A stretch of 64,000 bases of DNA. Source: Pseudomonas chlororaphis (lineage in GTDB: Bacteria > Pseudomonadota > Gammaproteobacteria > Pseudomonadales > Pseudomonadaceae). Positions 1 through 8,590 of this stretch are shown here, in pieces. The position numbers and the translations under genes are program-made. The DNA is taken from the NCBI RefSeq assembly GCF_003731765.1, contig NZ_MOAL01000004.1, positions 930,001 to 994,000 on the forward strand, in the 5' to 3' direction. Numbering within the stretch: position 1 is the first letter of the stretch; the number at the start of each line of letters is the position of its first letter. Below the pieces are notes generated by a model. That model saw only the letters and a list, made by a program, of their open reading frames with translations, searched no databases and was not told the origin of the DNA.

Positions 1-569
1 TCGGCCAGGCGGTCGATGCCCTGGCTGTGGATCGAGTTGACCTGGATCTCGCCGGACAGGCCCATGCGCTCGAACACGCCGCCGGGCTGGATCGTCACCG
101 GGTGCGCCGGGGCGTACTGCACCTCGACGCGCGGGTCGTCGGCTTCGCGGTGGTCGAGCATGCCCGGCACCTCATGCACCTTCTGGTGCAGGCTGCCGCC
201 GAAGGCCACGTTGAGTTCCTGGAAACCGCGGCAGATGCCCAGCACCGGCACACCGGCCGCGATGGCGGCGCGCAGCAGGGGCAGGGTGGTGGCGTCCCGT
301 TGTGGGTCATGGGCGGTGCCCGCTTCGCTGGGCGGCCCCTGATAGTGGAAGGGCTCCACATTGGACGGCGAGCCGGTGAACAGCAGGCCATCCAGGTGCT
401 CGAACAGGCCCTGGATGTCGGTCAGGTCGGCCAGGGACGGAATCACCACCGGCAGCCCCAGGGCCGCGACGCTGACGGCCCGCAAGTACTTGTCACCGCT
501 GACATGGTAGGGGTGCAGCCCGATCTCTTTGACGCACGCAGTTACGCCGATCAATGGCTTGAGTGCCAT
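1..569 (-). CDS. puuD: Gamma-glutamyl-gamma-aminobutyrate hydrolase-like class I glutamine amidotransferase (3' end outside window)
   Basis: The leftward frame is open from an ATG at 567-569 to the window edge, giving 189 residues with the C-terminus missing. GAGGTGA lies a few bases upstream of the ATG. The protein has the class I amidotransferase nucleophile elbow GICRGFQELN with Cys113, which matches the PuuD/SpuA family. PuuD hydrolyses gamma-glutamyl-GABA to glutamate and GABA, the last step of the gamma-glutamylated putrescine pathway. It diverges from puuA across 265 bp, so shared control is likely. The catalytic His-Glu pair normally near the C-terminus lies outside the window and cannot be checked. 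Family assignment is firm; exact substrate is inferred from context. Confidence 0.88.
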   Translation of the reverse strand, partial: MALKPLIGVTACVKEIGLHPYHVSGDKYLRAVSVAALGLPVVIPSLADLTDIQGLFEHLDGLLFTGSPSNVEPFHYQGPPSEAGTAHDPQRDATTLPLLRAAIAAGVPVLGICRGFQELNVAFGGSLHQKVHEVPGMLDHREADDPRVEVQYAPAHPVTIQPGGVFERMGLSGEIQVNSIHSQGIDRLA

Positions 570-632
570 TTTTATCACCTCGAAATTCACGCTGGAACGA
601 GTTTTTCCAGAGCTTAGCCTCGTTGATTTTAA

Positions 633-651
633 TTGACAACTTCAATGTCAA
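633..651. promoter_or_regulatory. Candidate operator in the puuD-puuA divergent region
   Basis: TTGACA at 633-638 and TGTCAA at 646-651 form an inverted repeat with 7 bases between the arms, just upstream of the leftward puuD-like gene. An XRE-cupin repressor of the PuuR/PauR type is encoded in the same cluster and is the obvious candidate binder. The 9-mer ATAATTAAC also occurs twice in this interval, at about 727-735 and 812-820. The operator role is inference. Confidence 0.4.
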
Positions 652-834
652 AAATTCTAGACGGGATGTGTCTGTTGTTCTGGTTTTGCGTGTTTCGTGG
701 CGCTATCCGGTAGTTATTGGTGCAAAATAATTAACGTGCTGGTCAAAGTGTTCGCTATTGACTTCACTTTTCCTTTCGGATTGACTGCGCTCAAGCAACA
801 GCTTTGAACATAATAATTAACACATAGGTGCATC

Positions 835-2211
835 ATGTCGGTCCCACTGCGTGCCGTTCAGCTCAACGAAGCCAACGCCTTTCTGAAGAAACACCCCGAG
901 GTCCTGTATGTCGATCTGCTGATTGCAGACATGAACGGTGTGGTGCGCGGCAAGCGCATCGAACGCACCGCGCTGCATAAAGTGTATGAAAAAGGCATCA
1001 ACCTCCCGGCCTCGTTGTTCGCCCTGGACATCAATGGCTCCACCGTGGAAAGCACCGGCCTGGGCCTGGACATCGGCGACTCCGACCGCATCTGCTACCC
1101 GATCCCCGACACCCTGAGCATCGAGCCCTGGCAGAAGCGACCCACCGCGCAACTGCTGATGACCATGCACGAACTGGAAGGCCAGCCGTTTTTCGCCGAC
1201 CCGCGGGAAGTGCTGCGCCAGGTGGTGAGCAAGTTCGACGACCTGGGCCTGACCATCTGCGCCGCGTTCGAGCTGGAGTTCTACCTGATCGACCAGGACA
1301 ACGTGAACGGCCGCCCGCAGGCCCCGCGTTCGCCGATCTCCGGCAAGCGTCCGCACTCGACCCAGGTCTACCTGATCGATGACCTGGACGAGTACGTCGA
1401 CTGCCTGCAAGACATCCTCGAAGGCGCGAAAGAGCAGGGCATCCCTGCCGACGCCATCGTCAAGGAAAGTGCCCCGGCCCAGTTCGAAGTCAACCTGCAC
1501 CACGTCAGCGACCCGATCAAAGCCTGCGACTACGCGGTGCTGCTCAAGCGCCTGGTGAAAAACATCGCCTACGACCACGAGATGGACACCACCTTTATGG
1601 CTAAACCCTACCCGGGCCAGGCCGGCAACGGTTTGCACGTGCATATCTCGATTCTCGACAAGCAGGGCAACAATATCTTCGCCAGCGAAGACCCGGAGAC
1701 CAACGACGCCCTGCGTCATGCCATCGGCGGCGTGCTGGAAACCCTGCCGGCGCAGATGGCCTTCCTCTGCCCCAACGTCAACTCTTACCGTCGCTTTGGC
1801 GCGCAGTTCTATGTGCCGAACTCGCCGAGCTGGGGCATCGACAACCGCACCGTGGCCGTGCGCGTGCCCACCGGTTCGCCGGACGCGGTGCGCATCGAGC
1901 ACCGAGTGGCTGGCGCCGACGCCAACCCGTACCTGCTGATGGCTTCGGTCCTGGCCGGTGTGCACCACGGCTTGACCAACAAGATCGAGCCGGGCGCCCC
2001 GGTGGAAGGCAACTCCTACGAGCAGAACGAGCAAAGCCTGCCGAACAACCTGCGCGACGCCCTGCGCGAGCTGGACGACAGCGAGGTCATGGCCAAGTAC
2101 ATCGACCCGCTGTACATCGACGTGTTTGTGGCGTGCAAGGAAAGCGAGCTGGCGGAGTTCGAAAACTCCATCTCCGACCTTGAATACAACTGGTACCTGC
2201 ACACGGTCTGA
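835..2211 (+). CDS. puuA: Gamma-glutamylpolyamine synthetase (glutamine synthetase family)
   Basis: This is a 458-residue glutamine-synthetase-fold enzyme, the usual PuuA length. Family motifs include a FELEFYLI strand near residue 143, the NGLHVHIS catalytic-loop segment near 264 and HRVAGADANPYL near 361. PuuA ligates glutamate to putrescine or a related amine using ATP, the entry step of gamma-glutamylated polyamine breakdown. The AGGTG at about 826-830 supports the ATG at 835. It heads a rightward run with the aldehyde dehydrogenase (34 bp gap) and the PuuB-type oxidase. The cytosolic polyamine role is strongly supported by these neighbours. Which amine is preferred cannot be read from sequence, because pseudomonads carry several paralogues. 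Confidence 0.92.
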   Translation: MSVPLRAVQLNEANAFLKKHPEVLYVDLLIADMNGVVRGKRIERTALHKVYEKGINLPASLFALDINGSTVESTGLGLDIGDSDRICYPIPDTLSIEPWQKRPTAQLLMTMHELEGQPFFADPREVLRQVVSKFDDLGLTICAAFELEFYLIDQDNVNGRPQAPRSPISGKRPHSTQVYLIDDLDEYVDCLQDILEGAKEQGIPADAIVKESAPAQFEVNLHHVSDPIKACDYAVLLKRLVKNIAYDHEMDTTFMAKPYPGQAGNGLHVHISILDKQGNNIFASEDPETNDALRHAIGGVLETLPAQMAFLCPNVNSYRRFGAQFYVPNSPSWGIDNRTVAVRVPTGSPDAVRIEHRVAGADANPYLLMASVLAGVHHGLTNKIEPGAPVEGNSYEQNEQSLPNNLRDALRELDDSEVMAKYIDPLYIDVFVACKESELAEFENSISDLEYNWYLHTV

Positions 2212-2245
2212 CGGCCGCTGTCCCTTTCTCTGTTGAGTGCATGAC

Positions 2246-3736
2246 ATGACCAAGCAGCGCCATGACTGGGAGCAGTACTTCCAGTCCCTGAGCCTTGAGG
2301 GCCGGGCCTTTATCGACGGCGAATACCGCTGGGCCGCCAGCGGCCAGACCTTTGACAGCATCAGCCCGGTGGACGGGCGTTTGCTGGCCCAGGTCGCCAG
2401 CACCGACGAGGCCGACGCCGACTTGGCGGTGGTCGCCGCACGTCGGGCCTTTGAGTCCGGCGTCTGGCGCTTGCAGGCCCCGGCGGCGCGCAAGCGCGTG
2501 CTGATCCGTTTCGCCGAACTGATCCTCGAGCACCAGGAAGAACTGGCCCTGCTGGAAACCCTGGACATGGGCAAGCCGATCGGCGATTCCATGGCCATCG
2601 ACGTGCCAGCCACCGCCAACGCGATCCGCTGGAGCGCCGAGGCCATCGACAAAATCTACGACGAGGTGGCGCCTACGCCCCATGACCAGTTGGGCCTGAT
2701 TACCCGGGAACCCTCTGGCGTGGTGGCGGCCATCGTGCCGTGGAACTTCCCGATGATCATGGCCAGCTGGAAGTTCGGCCCGGCCCTGGCGGCGGGCAAC
2801 TCGTTCATCCTCAAACCTTCGGAAAAGTCGCCGCTGACCGCCATTCGCCTGGCCCAACTGGCACTCGATGCCGGCATTCCTCCGGGTGTGTTCAACGTGC
2901 TGCCGGGGTACGGCCACACGGTCGGCAAAGCCCTGGCCCTGCACATGGACGTGGACGTGCTGGCGTTTACCGGTTCCACCGGGGTGGCCAAGCAACTGCT
3001 GGCGTATTCCGGCCAGAGCAACATGAAACGGGTGTGGCTGGAAGCTGGCGGCAAGAGCCCGAACGTGGTGTTCGCCGATGCCCCGGACCTGCGCGCCGCC
3101 GCTGAAGCCGCCGCGGCGGGCATTGCCTTCAACCAGGGTGAAGTCTGCGTGGCCGGCTCGCGCCTGCTGGTGGAGCGCTCGATCCGCGAGGCGTTTATTC
3201 CGCTGTTGGTGCAGGCCCTCAAGGCCTGGACCCCGGGGCACCCGCTGGACCCTGCGACCAAGGTCGGCGCGGTGGTCGATCAGCGGCAACTGGACAACGT
3301 GCTGCGCTACATCGACATCGGCAAGGAACAGGGTGCCCAGTTGCTGGTCGGCGGCCAGCGCACCCTGGAAGAGACCGGCGGCCAGTACGTGGAGCCGACG
3401 ATTTTCGACGGTGTGACCAACGCCATGACCATCGCCCGTGAAGAAATCTTCGGCCCGGTGCTGTCGCTGATCAGCTTCGACACGGAAGAGCAGGCGCTGC
3501 AGATCGCCAACGACAGCATTTTCGGCCTGGCTGCCGCCGTGTGGACCGCCAACCTCAGCCGCGCCCACCGCTTTGCCCGGGGCCTGCGCGCCGGCAGCGT
3601 GTGGGTCAACCAATACGACGGTGGCGACATGACGGCGCCCTTTGGCGGCTTCAAACAGTCGGGCAATGGCCGCGACAAGTCGCTGCACGCCTTCGACAAG
3701 TACACCGAGCTCAAGGCCACCTGGATCAAGCTCTAA
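2246..3736 (+). CDS. puuC: Gamma-glutamyl-gamma-aminobutyraldehyde dehydrogenase
   Basis: This is a 496-residue NAD(P)-dependent aldehyde dehydrogenase. The PWNFP motif is at 165-169, the general base Glu266 in LEAGGK, and the catalytic Cys301 in FNQGEVC, all intact. Within the puu cluster it should oxidise gamma-glutamyl-gamma-aminobutyraldehyde to gamma-glutamyl-GABA. An in-frame GTG lies 9 bases upstream at 2237. I chose the ATG at 2246 because GAG at 2235-2237 is then correctly spaced and the N-terminus MTKQRHDW resembles the family. It follows puuA by 34 bp and precedes puuB by 58 bp, consistent with one operon. Confidence 0.92.
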   Translation: MTKQRHDWEQYFQSLSLEGRAFIDGEYRWAASGQTFDSISPVDGRLLAQVASTDEADADLAVVAARRAFESGVWRLQAPAARKRVLIRFAELILEHQEELALLETLDMGKPIGDSMAIDVPATANAIRWSAEAIDKIYDEVAPTPHDQLGLITREPSGVVAAIVPWNFPMIMASWKFGPALAAGNSFILKPSEKSPLTAIRLAQLALDAGIPPGVFNVLPGYGHTVGKALALHMDVDVLAFTGSTGVAKQLLAYSGQSNMKRVWLEAGGKSPNVVFADAPDLRAAAEAAAAGIAFNQGEVCVAGSRLLVERSIREAFIPLLVQALKAWTPGHPLDPATKVGAVVDQRQLDNVLRYIDIGKEQGAQLLVGGQRTLEETGGQYVEPTIFDGVTNAMTIAREEIFGPVLSLISFDTEEQALQIANDSIFGLAAAVWTANLSRAHRFARGLRAGSVWVNQYDGGDMTAPFGGFKQSGNGRDKSLHAFDKYTELKATWIKL

Positions 3737-3794
3737 GACACATAACAACGGCGCTTGCCGGCCCGCGTCGGCCAAGCGCCCAGGAGTCCGAAAC

Positions 3795-5075
3795 ATGCAA
3801 ACCCACGTCAACAGTTACTACGCCGCGACCCGTAACCACACCGGCGACTTCCCCGTGCTCGAAGAGTTGGTGGAGTGCGACGTCTGTGTCATCGGCGCCG
3901 GCTACACCGGGCTGTCGTCGGCGCTGTTCCTGGCCGAGGCCGGCTACAGCGTCACCGTGCTGGAAGCGGCCAAGGTCGGCTTCGGTGCCAGCGGGCGCAA
4001 CGGCGGGCAACTGGTCAACTCCTACAGCCGCGATGTGGACGTGATCGAGCAACGCTACGGTGAAAAAAGCGCGGAGATCCTCGGCAGCATGATGTTCGAA
4101 GGCGCCGACATCATTCGCCAGCGCATCCAGCACTACGACATCCAGTGCGACTACCGCCCGGGTGGTATTTTCGCCGCCCTGAACAAGAAACAGCTCAAGG
4201 GCCTGGCCGAACAGAAAAGCAGTTGGGAGCGCTACGGCAACCACAATCTGCACCTGCTCGACAGCAACGACATGGCCCGCGAAGTGGGCTGCGAAAACTA
4301 CGTCGGCGGCCTGCTGGACAAGCAGGGCGGTCATGTTCACCCGCTGAACCTGGCCTTGGGCGAGGCCAGCGCCATCATCGGCCTGGGCGGCAAGATTTTC
4401 GAGCAGTCGGCGGCCGAGGAAATCACCTACGGCGAACCCAATGTGGTGCGCACCGCCAAGGGCGTGGTCCGCGCCAAATACCTGCTGATCGCCGGCAACG
4501 CCTACTTGCCGCAGAACCTGGACGCTCGGGTCACCCGCAAAAGCATGCCGTGCGGCTCGCAGATCGTGGTCACCGAACCGCTGTCGGAACAGGTGGCGCG
4601 CAGCCTGATCAGCAACAATTACTGCGTGGAAGACTGCAACTACCTGCTCGACTACTACCGCCTGACCGCTGACAACCGCCTGCTCTACGGCGGTGGCGTG
4701 GTGTACGGCGCCCGGGAGCCGGACGATATCGAACAACTGATCCGTCCGAAAATCCTCAAGACCTTCCCCCAGCTCAAGGGCGTGAAAATCGACTACCGCT
4801 GGACCGGCAACTTCCTGCTGACCATGTCGCGCATGCCGCAATTCGGCCGTATCGAAAAGAACGCCTATTACATGCAGGGCTACAGCGGTCACGGCGTCAC
4901 CTGTTCGCACCTGGCCGGTAAATTGATCAGTGAAGTGATCCGCGGCGACGCCGAGCGCTTCGACGCCTTTGCTTCCTTGCCGCACATGCCGATGTTCGGC
5001 GGCCGCACCTTCCAGGCCCCACTGACCGCGATGGGCGCCGCCTACTACGCCCTGCGCGACCGCTTCGGCGTCTGA
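3795..5075 (+). CDS. puuB: Gamma-glutamylputrescine oxidase (FAD-dependent, DAO family)
   Basis: This is a 426-residue flavin oxidoreductase. The dinucleotide-binding motif GAGYTG is at 34-39, followed by a conserved GASGRNGGQ stretch at about 64-72, characteristic of the PuuB/OrdL group. It oxidises gamma-glutamylputrescine to the aldehyde that PuuC then handles, releasing ammonia and H2O2. CAGGAG at 3781-3786 fixes the ATG at 3795; in-frame codons further upstream lie in the gap after puuC and are unlikely to be used. It is the third gene of the puuA-puuC-puuB run and is followed by two hairpins. Confidence 0.93.
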   Translation: MQTHVNSYYAATRNHTGDFPVLEELVECDVCVIGAGYTGLSSALFLAEAGYSVTVLEAAKVGFGASGRNGGQLVNSYSRDVDVIEQRYGEKSAEILGSMMFEGADIIRQRIQHYDIQCDYRPGGIFAALNKKQLKGLAEQKSSWERYGNHNLHLLDSNDMAREVGCENYVGGLLDKQGGHVHPLNLALGEASAIIGLGGKIFEQSAAEEITYGEPNVVRTAKGVVRAKYLLIAGNAYLPQNLDARVTRKSMPCGSQIVVTEPLSEQVARSLISNNYCVEDCNYLLDYYRLTADNRLLYGGGVVYGAREPDDIEQLIRPKILKTFPQLKGVKIDYRWTGNFLLTMSRMPQFGRIEKNAYYMQGYSGHGVTCSHLAGKLISEVIRGDAERFDAFASLPHMPMFGGRTFQAPLTAMGAAYYALRDRFGV

Positions 5076-5156
5076 AGCCCTCGCCAATCGGTCCCCGGCG
5101 GCACTCCCGCGGGGGCCATGGGAACGCGCGTGGGAGGCCGGCTGGCAGCGATCCAG

Positions 5157-5205
5157 CGGGTGCCCATGCGCTACTGGGCAAGCCCTTCTTTGACGCTGCG
5201 CGTCA
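5157..5205. terminator. Two consecutive hairpins downstream of puuB
   Basis: The pair TGCCCA (5161-5166) and TGGGCA (5175-5180) is flanked by further GGG/CCC pairing. It is followed by a perfect hairpin, TGACGC-TGC-GCGTCA, at 5191-5205. There is no long T run, so a termination role is only likely, not certain. They lie between the puuB stop and puuR. Confidence 0.4.
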
Positions 5206-5356
5206 CCCTTAAACCCCCCGCTACAGCCGCCTGCACAAACGTGATTTAATAGCCGACTTTCATCTTCCAGGGGCACGGAAACGGCGAATTTCGCGACAGC
5301 AGTCGCCCGCACTCCACGCCGCCAATATCCTTGAGTTTTCCTCACATAAGGCTGTT

Positions 5357-5905
5357 ATGGACACGGGCACCCGACTCAAACTGGTTCGCGAAAGCTACAA
5401 ACTCTCCCAGCGCGAGCTGGCCCGTCGTAGCGGCGTGACCAACGCCACCATCTCCCTGATCGAACAGAATCGCGTCAGCCCCTCCGTCAGCTCATTGAAA
5501 AAACTGCTGGAAGGCATCCCCATGTCCCTGGCCGACTTCTTCACCTTCGACCAGCCGCCCCGGGAGCACCAATACGTGTTCCGCGCCAACGAACAACCCG
5601 ACCTCGGCCGCGACGGCCTGCGCCTGCTAATGGTCGGCGCGCCGTTGCCAAGCCGGCAGATGCGTTTCTTGCGGGAGCAATACGCCCCCGGCGCCAGCTC
5701 CGGCGAAGAAGCGATCGTGCACGCGGAAGGGGAAGAGTGTGGGATCGTCACCCGTGGCACCGTGGAGCTCACGGTGGACGGCCAGGTCAGCGTGTTGAAT
5801 CCGGGGGACGGCTATTACTTCCCCACGACCTTGCCCCATCGCTTCAGGAACATCGGGCAGGACGAGGCCGAGATCATCAGCGCGAATACGCCGGCGAACT
5901 TCTAG
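5357..5905 (+). CDS. puuR: XRE-family regulator with C-terminal cupin (PuuR-like)
   Basis: This 182-residue protein has an N-terminal helix-turn-helix (about 7-60, containing SQRELARRSGVTNATISLIE) and a C-terminal cupin (about 105-175). The length and arrangement are those of PuuR and the Pseudomonas PauR-type regulators, which repress polyamine catabolic genes and are relieved by gamma-glutamylated intermediates. It lies 281 bp downstream of puuB on the same strand, probably with its own promoter, and converges on fabI. The assignment rests on the domain order and on position next to puuA, puuB, puuC and puuD. Confidence 0.9.
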   Translation: MDTGTRLKLVRESYKLSQRELARRSGVTNATISLIEQNRVSPSVSSLKKLLEGIPMSLADFFTFDQPPREHQYVFRANEQPDLGRDGLRLLMVGAPLPSRQMRFLREQYAPGASSGEEAIVHAEGEECGIVTRGTVELTVDGQVSVLNPGDGYYFPTTLPHRFRNIGQDEAEIISANTPANF

Positions 5906-6024
5906 TTTGGGGTAGGGGCCTCGGCTGTTGGCAGCGGCGGCAAAGTCCGCCACTGCGCGCTATCCGGCAGACCATGCGCCTGACGAAAATGCCGCTTCGA
6001 GCCGAAGCGGCAGGACCTACATGA

Positions 6025-6813
6025 TCAATCGTCCAGGTTGCCCATGGCTGTGGTGTTGAACCCGCCATCCACGTACATGATTTCCCCGCTGATGCCCGAT
6101 GCCAGGTCCGAGCACAGGAAGGCGCCGGCGTTGCCGACTTCTTCGATGGTCACGTTGCGGCGCAGGGGTGTTTGCGCCTCGTTGGCGGCGAGCATTTTGC
6201 GGAAGTTTTTGATCCCCGAAGCGGCGAGGGTACGGATCGGGCCGGCCGATACGGCGTTGACCCGCGTGCCTTCCGGGCCAAGGCTGCCGGCCAGGTAACG
6301 CACGCCTGCTTCCAGGCTGGCCATGCCCATCACGTTGTAGTTCGGCATGGTCCGCTCGGCGCCTAGGTAGGACAGGGTCAACAGGCTGCCATTGCGCCCC
6401 TTCATCATCGGCCGCCCGGCTTTGGCCAGGGCGATGAAGCTGTAGGCGCTGATGTCGTGGGCAATGCGGAAGCCGTCGCGGGTGGTGGCTTCGGTGAAGT
6501 CGCCGTCCAGTTGGTCGCCCGGCGCAAAGCCCACCGAATGCACGATGCAGTCCAGTGCGTCCCATTGCTGGCCAAGTTTGTCAAAGACCTGGGCGATGTC
6601 CTCGTCGCTGGCCACATCGCAGGGGAAGCACAGCCCAGGGTTCGAGCCCCACTCAGTGGCGAACTCCTCCACGCGGCTGCGGAGCTTTTCGTTCTGATAG
6701 GTGAAGGCCAGCTCGGCGCCCTCGCGATGCATCGCCGCGGCAATGCCCGACGCAATCGACAACTTGCTGGCGACACCGACAATCAGAACGCGTTTGCCCG
6801 TTAGAAAACCCAT
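6025..6813 (-). CDS. fabI: Enoyl-[acyl-carrier-protein] reductase FabI lacking the active-site lysine
   Basis: This 262-residue short-chain reductase is very close to Pseudomonas FabI from end to end: [13 protein letters not shown] near the NADH site, [16 protein letters not shown] around the catalytic tyrosine, and [12 protein letters not shown]. FabI reduces enoyl-ACP with NADH in the last step of fatty-acid elongation. Catalytic Tyr is at 159, but the lysine expected seven residues later is absent: the text reads YNVMGMAS, with Ser166 followed directly by LEAG. Two residues (Ala-Lys or Lys-Ala) are missing relative to E. coli and P. aeruginosa FabI. The gene does not sit beside ppiD/hupB as it does in P. 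aeruginosa. Activity is therefore doubtful; a second reductase such as FabV or another FabI may serve the cell. Confidence 0.93.
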   Translation of the reverse strand: MGFLTGKRVLIVGVASKLSIASGIAAAMHREGAELAFTYQNEKLRSRVEEFATEWGSNPGLCFPCDVASDEDIAQVFDKLGQQWDALDCIVHSVGFAPGDQLDGDFTEATTRDGFRIAHDISAYSFIALAKAGRPMMKGRNGSLLTLSYLGAERTMPNYNVMGMASLEAGVRYLAGSLGPEGTRVNAVSAGPIRTLAASGIKNFRKMLAANEAQTPLRRNVTIEEVGNAGAFLCSDLASGISGEIMYVDGGFNTTAMGNLDD

Positions 6814-7142
6814 GTGTTGCTCCTTGAAGTTTCGCTTTTCACTGCCGCTGCCAGGCGCTTTCAGCAGGCCTTGAGCAACGGCACATTATCGGAAGCATGA
6901 GGACGTCATGCCTCGGTTCGGCTGCTGGACATCATGCGCAGGCGAGCCGGTTCCAGCACTCTGCGCCCATGACAAGCCAGGTGATGGGAGGCGTGTAACA
7001 AGGGCCTGGAATCCCATGGCAGGAATATGACGGACGAAATATGCGCTGAGTTACATGGCCTGCGGTCGCTGATTTTTATCAAGAAGAGCGGGGGACTTTG
7101 GGGAGTGATACCTTTTGCAGCGTCTTCTCCAGAGTCCGACGC
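6814..7142. other. Gene-poor interval upstream of fabI
   Basis: These 329 bp separate divergent fabI and the next membrane protein gene. They should hold both promoters. I see no convincing coding sequence, repeat or terminator. A 111-codon leftward frame at 6906-7241 has the Arg/His-rich composition of a shadow frame. Confidence 0.5.
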
Positions 7143-7781
7143 ATGATGCGCCAACCCCCGACGCCACCGGTCACCGGCACACCCTCTGTGGCCGACACCC
7201 CGGCAACCCCGCCTGTGCATTCGCCCCTTTGGCATCATCAACCCAGTGAGCTGTTCAGCTCGGGAGGCAGCTCCCTGGGCACCGTCGCCTTCTACTTTGT
7301 GTTGCTGGTCACCTTGCCGGTCTACGCTCTGGTGCTGTTGGCGATCACCCTGTTCGAAGCCGCCAAAGGGCTACCGTTGACCTACGCAGAAACCCTCACC
7401 GACCCCTTGCTGCTGGGCCCCTTGTTTGGCACCGCGTGCCTGGCCGCCTGCATCTTCTGGTGGCTGGGCTCCGAGCCGTGGGTGCACGATTTCAGCTTCG
7501 ACGAAACCCAGCAACGCCTCACCTACAGCGAAACCCGCCCGGCGCGAAAACCCAGGCAAGTGCAGGTAGCGTTCAGCGATATCTACTCCATCACGCCTTA
7601 CCAGATGAGGGAGTACGAAAAGTTTGGCCACTACCAAGTGACCTATAAAGGACCCAAAGGCAAAACCATCCAGCGCCGCTTGGGCACCCATATTCCGTTG
7701 GTGGAAATGGAGGCTCATTCAGCGTGGTTGCGGGGGATGATCGGCAAGCGGATGAGTGAACTGATCAGCTTGGAGTTGTAA
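7143..7781 (+). CDS. Hypothetical protein with two membrane segments
   Basis: The protein is about 212 residues from the ATG at 7143. It has a Pro/Thr-rich N-terminus (about 1-35), two hydrophobic segments (about 55-80 around VAFYFVLLVTLPVYALVLLAI and about 98-115 around LLGPLFGTACLAACIFWWL), then a soluble C-terminal domain of about 90 residues. The frame also extends to a TTG at 7098, but no better ribosome site is visible there; ATG 7146 is an alternative. I do not recognise a family. The C-terminal part resembles a small beta-rich cytosolic or periplasmic domain behind two transmembrane helices. Confidence 0.7.
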   Translation: MMRQPPTPPVTGTPSVADTPATPPVHSPLWHHQPSELFSSGGSSLGTVAFYFVLLVTLPVYALVLLAITLFEAAKGLPLTYAETLTDPLLLGPLFGTACLAACIFWWLGSEPWVHDFSFDETQQRLTYSETRPARKPRQVQVAFSDIYSITPYQMREYEKFGHYQVTYKGPKGKTIQRRLGTHIPLVEMEAHSAWLRGMIGKRMSELISLEL

Positions 7782-7848
7782 GGGCGGGGCGGGCTCATTA
7801 AGGCGTTCAGGTTCGCCAGCCTGCTGGAAATTGAAGGTCATCCCGTGA

Positions 7849-8219
7849 CCGTCCGAGCCGAGGCCAGGCCAGGCCACAAAAGACCTGCTTTGCACGCTGC
7901 TACCTGAGCGATATGACGTTGATCGTTGGTATTACGACCTCTACTCACCGCTGGTTCTGGCTATTTATGAAGAAGACAAAGCCCAGGCCAGCACGCTATT
8001 GCAGCCGTACTGTGACGTCTGGTACCCGGCGTTTGAGTAAGCGCCCCGGCACGACACCCACCTGCTGCGAGAGATTTTCAGCCGAGCCACTCGAAACATG
8101 CAGCGCCTTTGGAGTAGGGCATTGGGCTGGACTGCCCCCAGCAGCGGCAAACTTCAGTGGTGATAGACTTCACCCCCATCAAAGGGCTAGAAAAAGCACT
8201 TTGCCTGGAGCGAGCATGA
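7849..8219 (+). pseudogene. Remnants of decayed coding sequence
   Basis: From 7849 to 8040 a frame without a start codon reads convincingly as protein; it contains PERYDVDRWYYDLYSPL and ends VWYPAFE at a TAA (8038-8040). The same frame continues after that stop with protein-like sequence (HDTHLLREIFSRATRNMQRL) to a TGA at 8161. In another frame IDFTPIKGLEKALCLERA runs to 8219. No intact start or full ORF is present. The patch is less GC-rich than its surroundings and precedes the small gene at 8230, suggesting an acquired gene that has decayed. The family is not recognised. Confidence 0.4.
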
Positions 8220-8229
8220 GTCAATAAAG

Positions 8230-8454
8230 ATGAAGTACGAACTGTGGCTTGATCCTGATGACGGCCAAACATTTTGTCTAAGCGGGCCTCAAGGTGATAG
8301 TGCTCGTGGACTTCTTCACGCCGAAGCCAAGCGTGTTTGGGAAGTTGAAGCGGGAAGCCACTTTGAGGCGATGACGAAGTACTACTCCTATATGGAGTGG
8401 GGCGAATACAAGACCGATTTTTTCGATCAGGATCAAATTCCCTCACCGCAATAG
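8230..8454 (+). CDS. Small conserved hypothetical protein
   Basis: This is a 74-residue acidic soluble protein ending with a pattern (SHFEAMTKYYSYMEWGEYKTDF) that I associate with small uncharacterised proteins in many bacteria, often beside toxin-immunity or Rhs-type genes. No catalytic motif, signal or membrane segment is visible. The ribosome site is poor (GAG about 20 bases upstream). GC content is visibly lower than in neighbouring genes, and it follows a decayed coding patch, so the two may be a transferred unit. Function unknown. Confidence 0.6.
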   Translation: MKYELWLDPDDGQTFCLSGPQGDSARGLLHAEAKRVWEVEAGSHFEAMTKYYSYMEWGEYKTDFFDQDQIPSPQ

Positions 8455-8590
8455 AGCAAGACTTACCTAGCCATCAAGCGAGCATAAATTCTAGCTTTCA
8501 GTTCAGTTTCACTGATCGTCCGTCTCCGGCCAAAAGTGCTCGCTCACTGCTTAAGAAACCTGGGGCGGTTCAGGCAGAGGCTTTTTTGAG

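Noticed and set aside
817..2652. Long leftward frame of 611 codons opposite puuA/puuC
   Set aside because: Composition is that of an antisense shadow, while the rightward puuA and puuC genes have full family motifs.
3726..5345. Leftward frame of 539 codons opposite puuB
   Set aside because: The His/Val/Ala-rich text is a shadow of the real puuB gene, with no family motifs.
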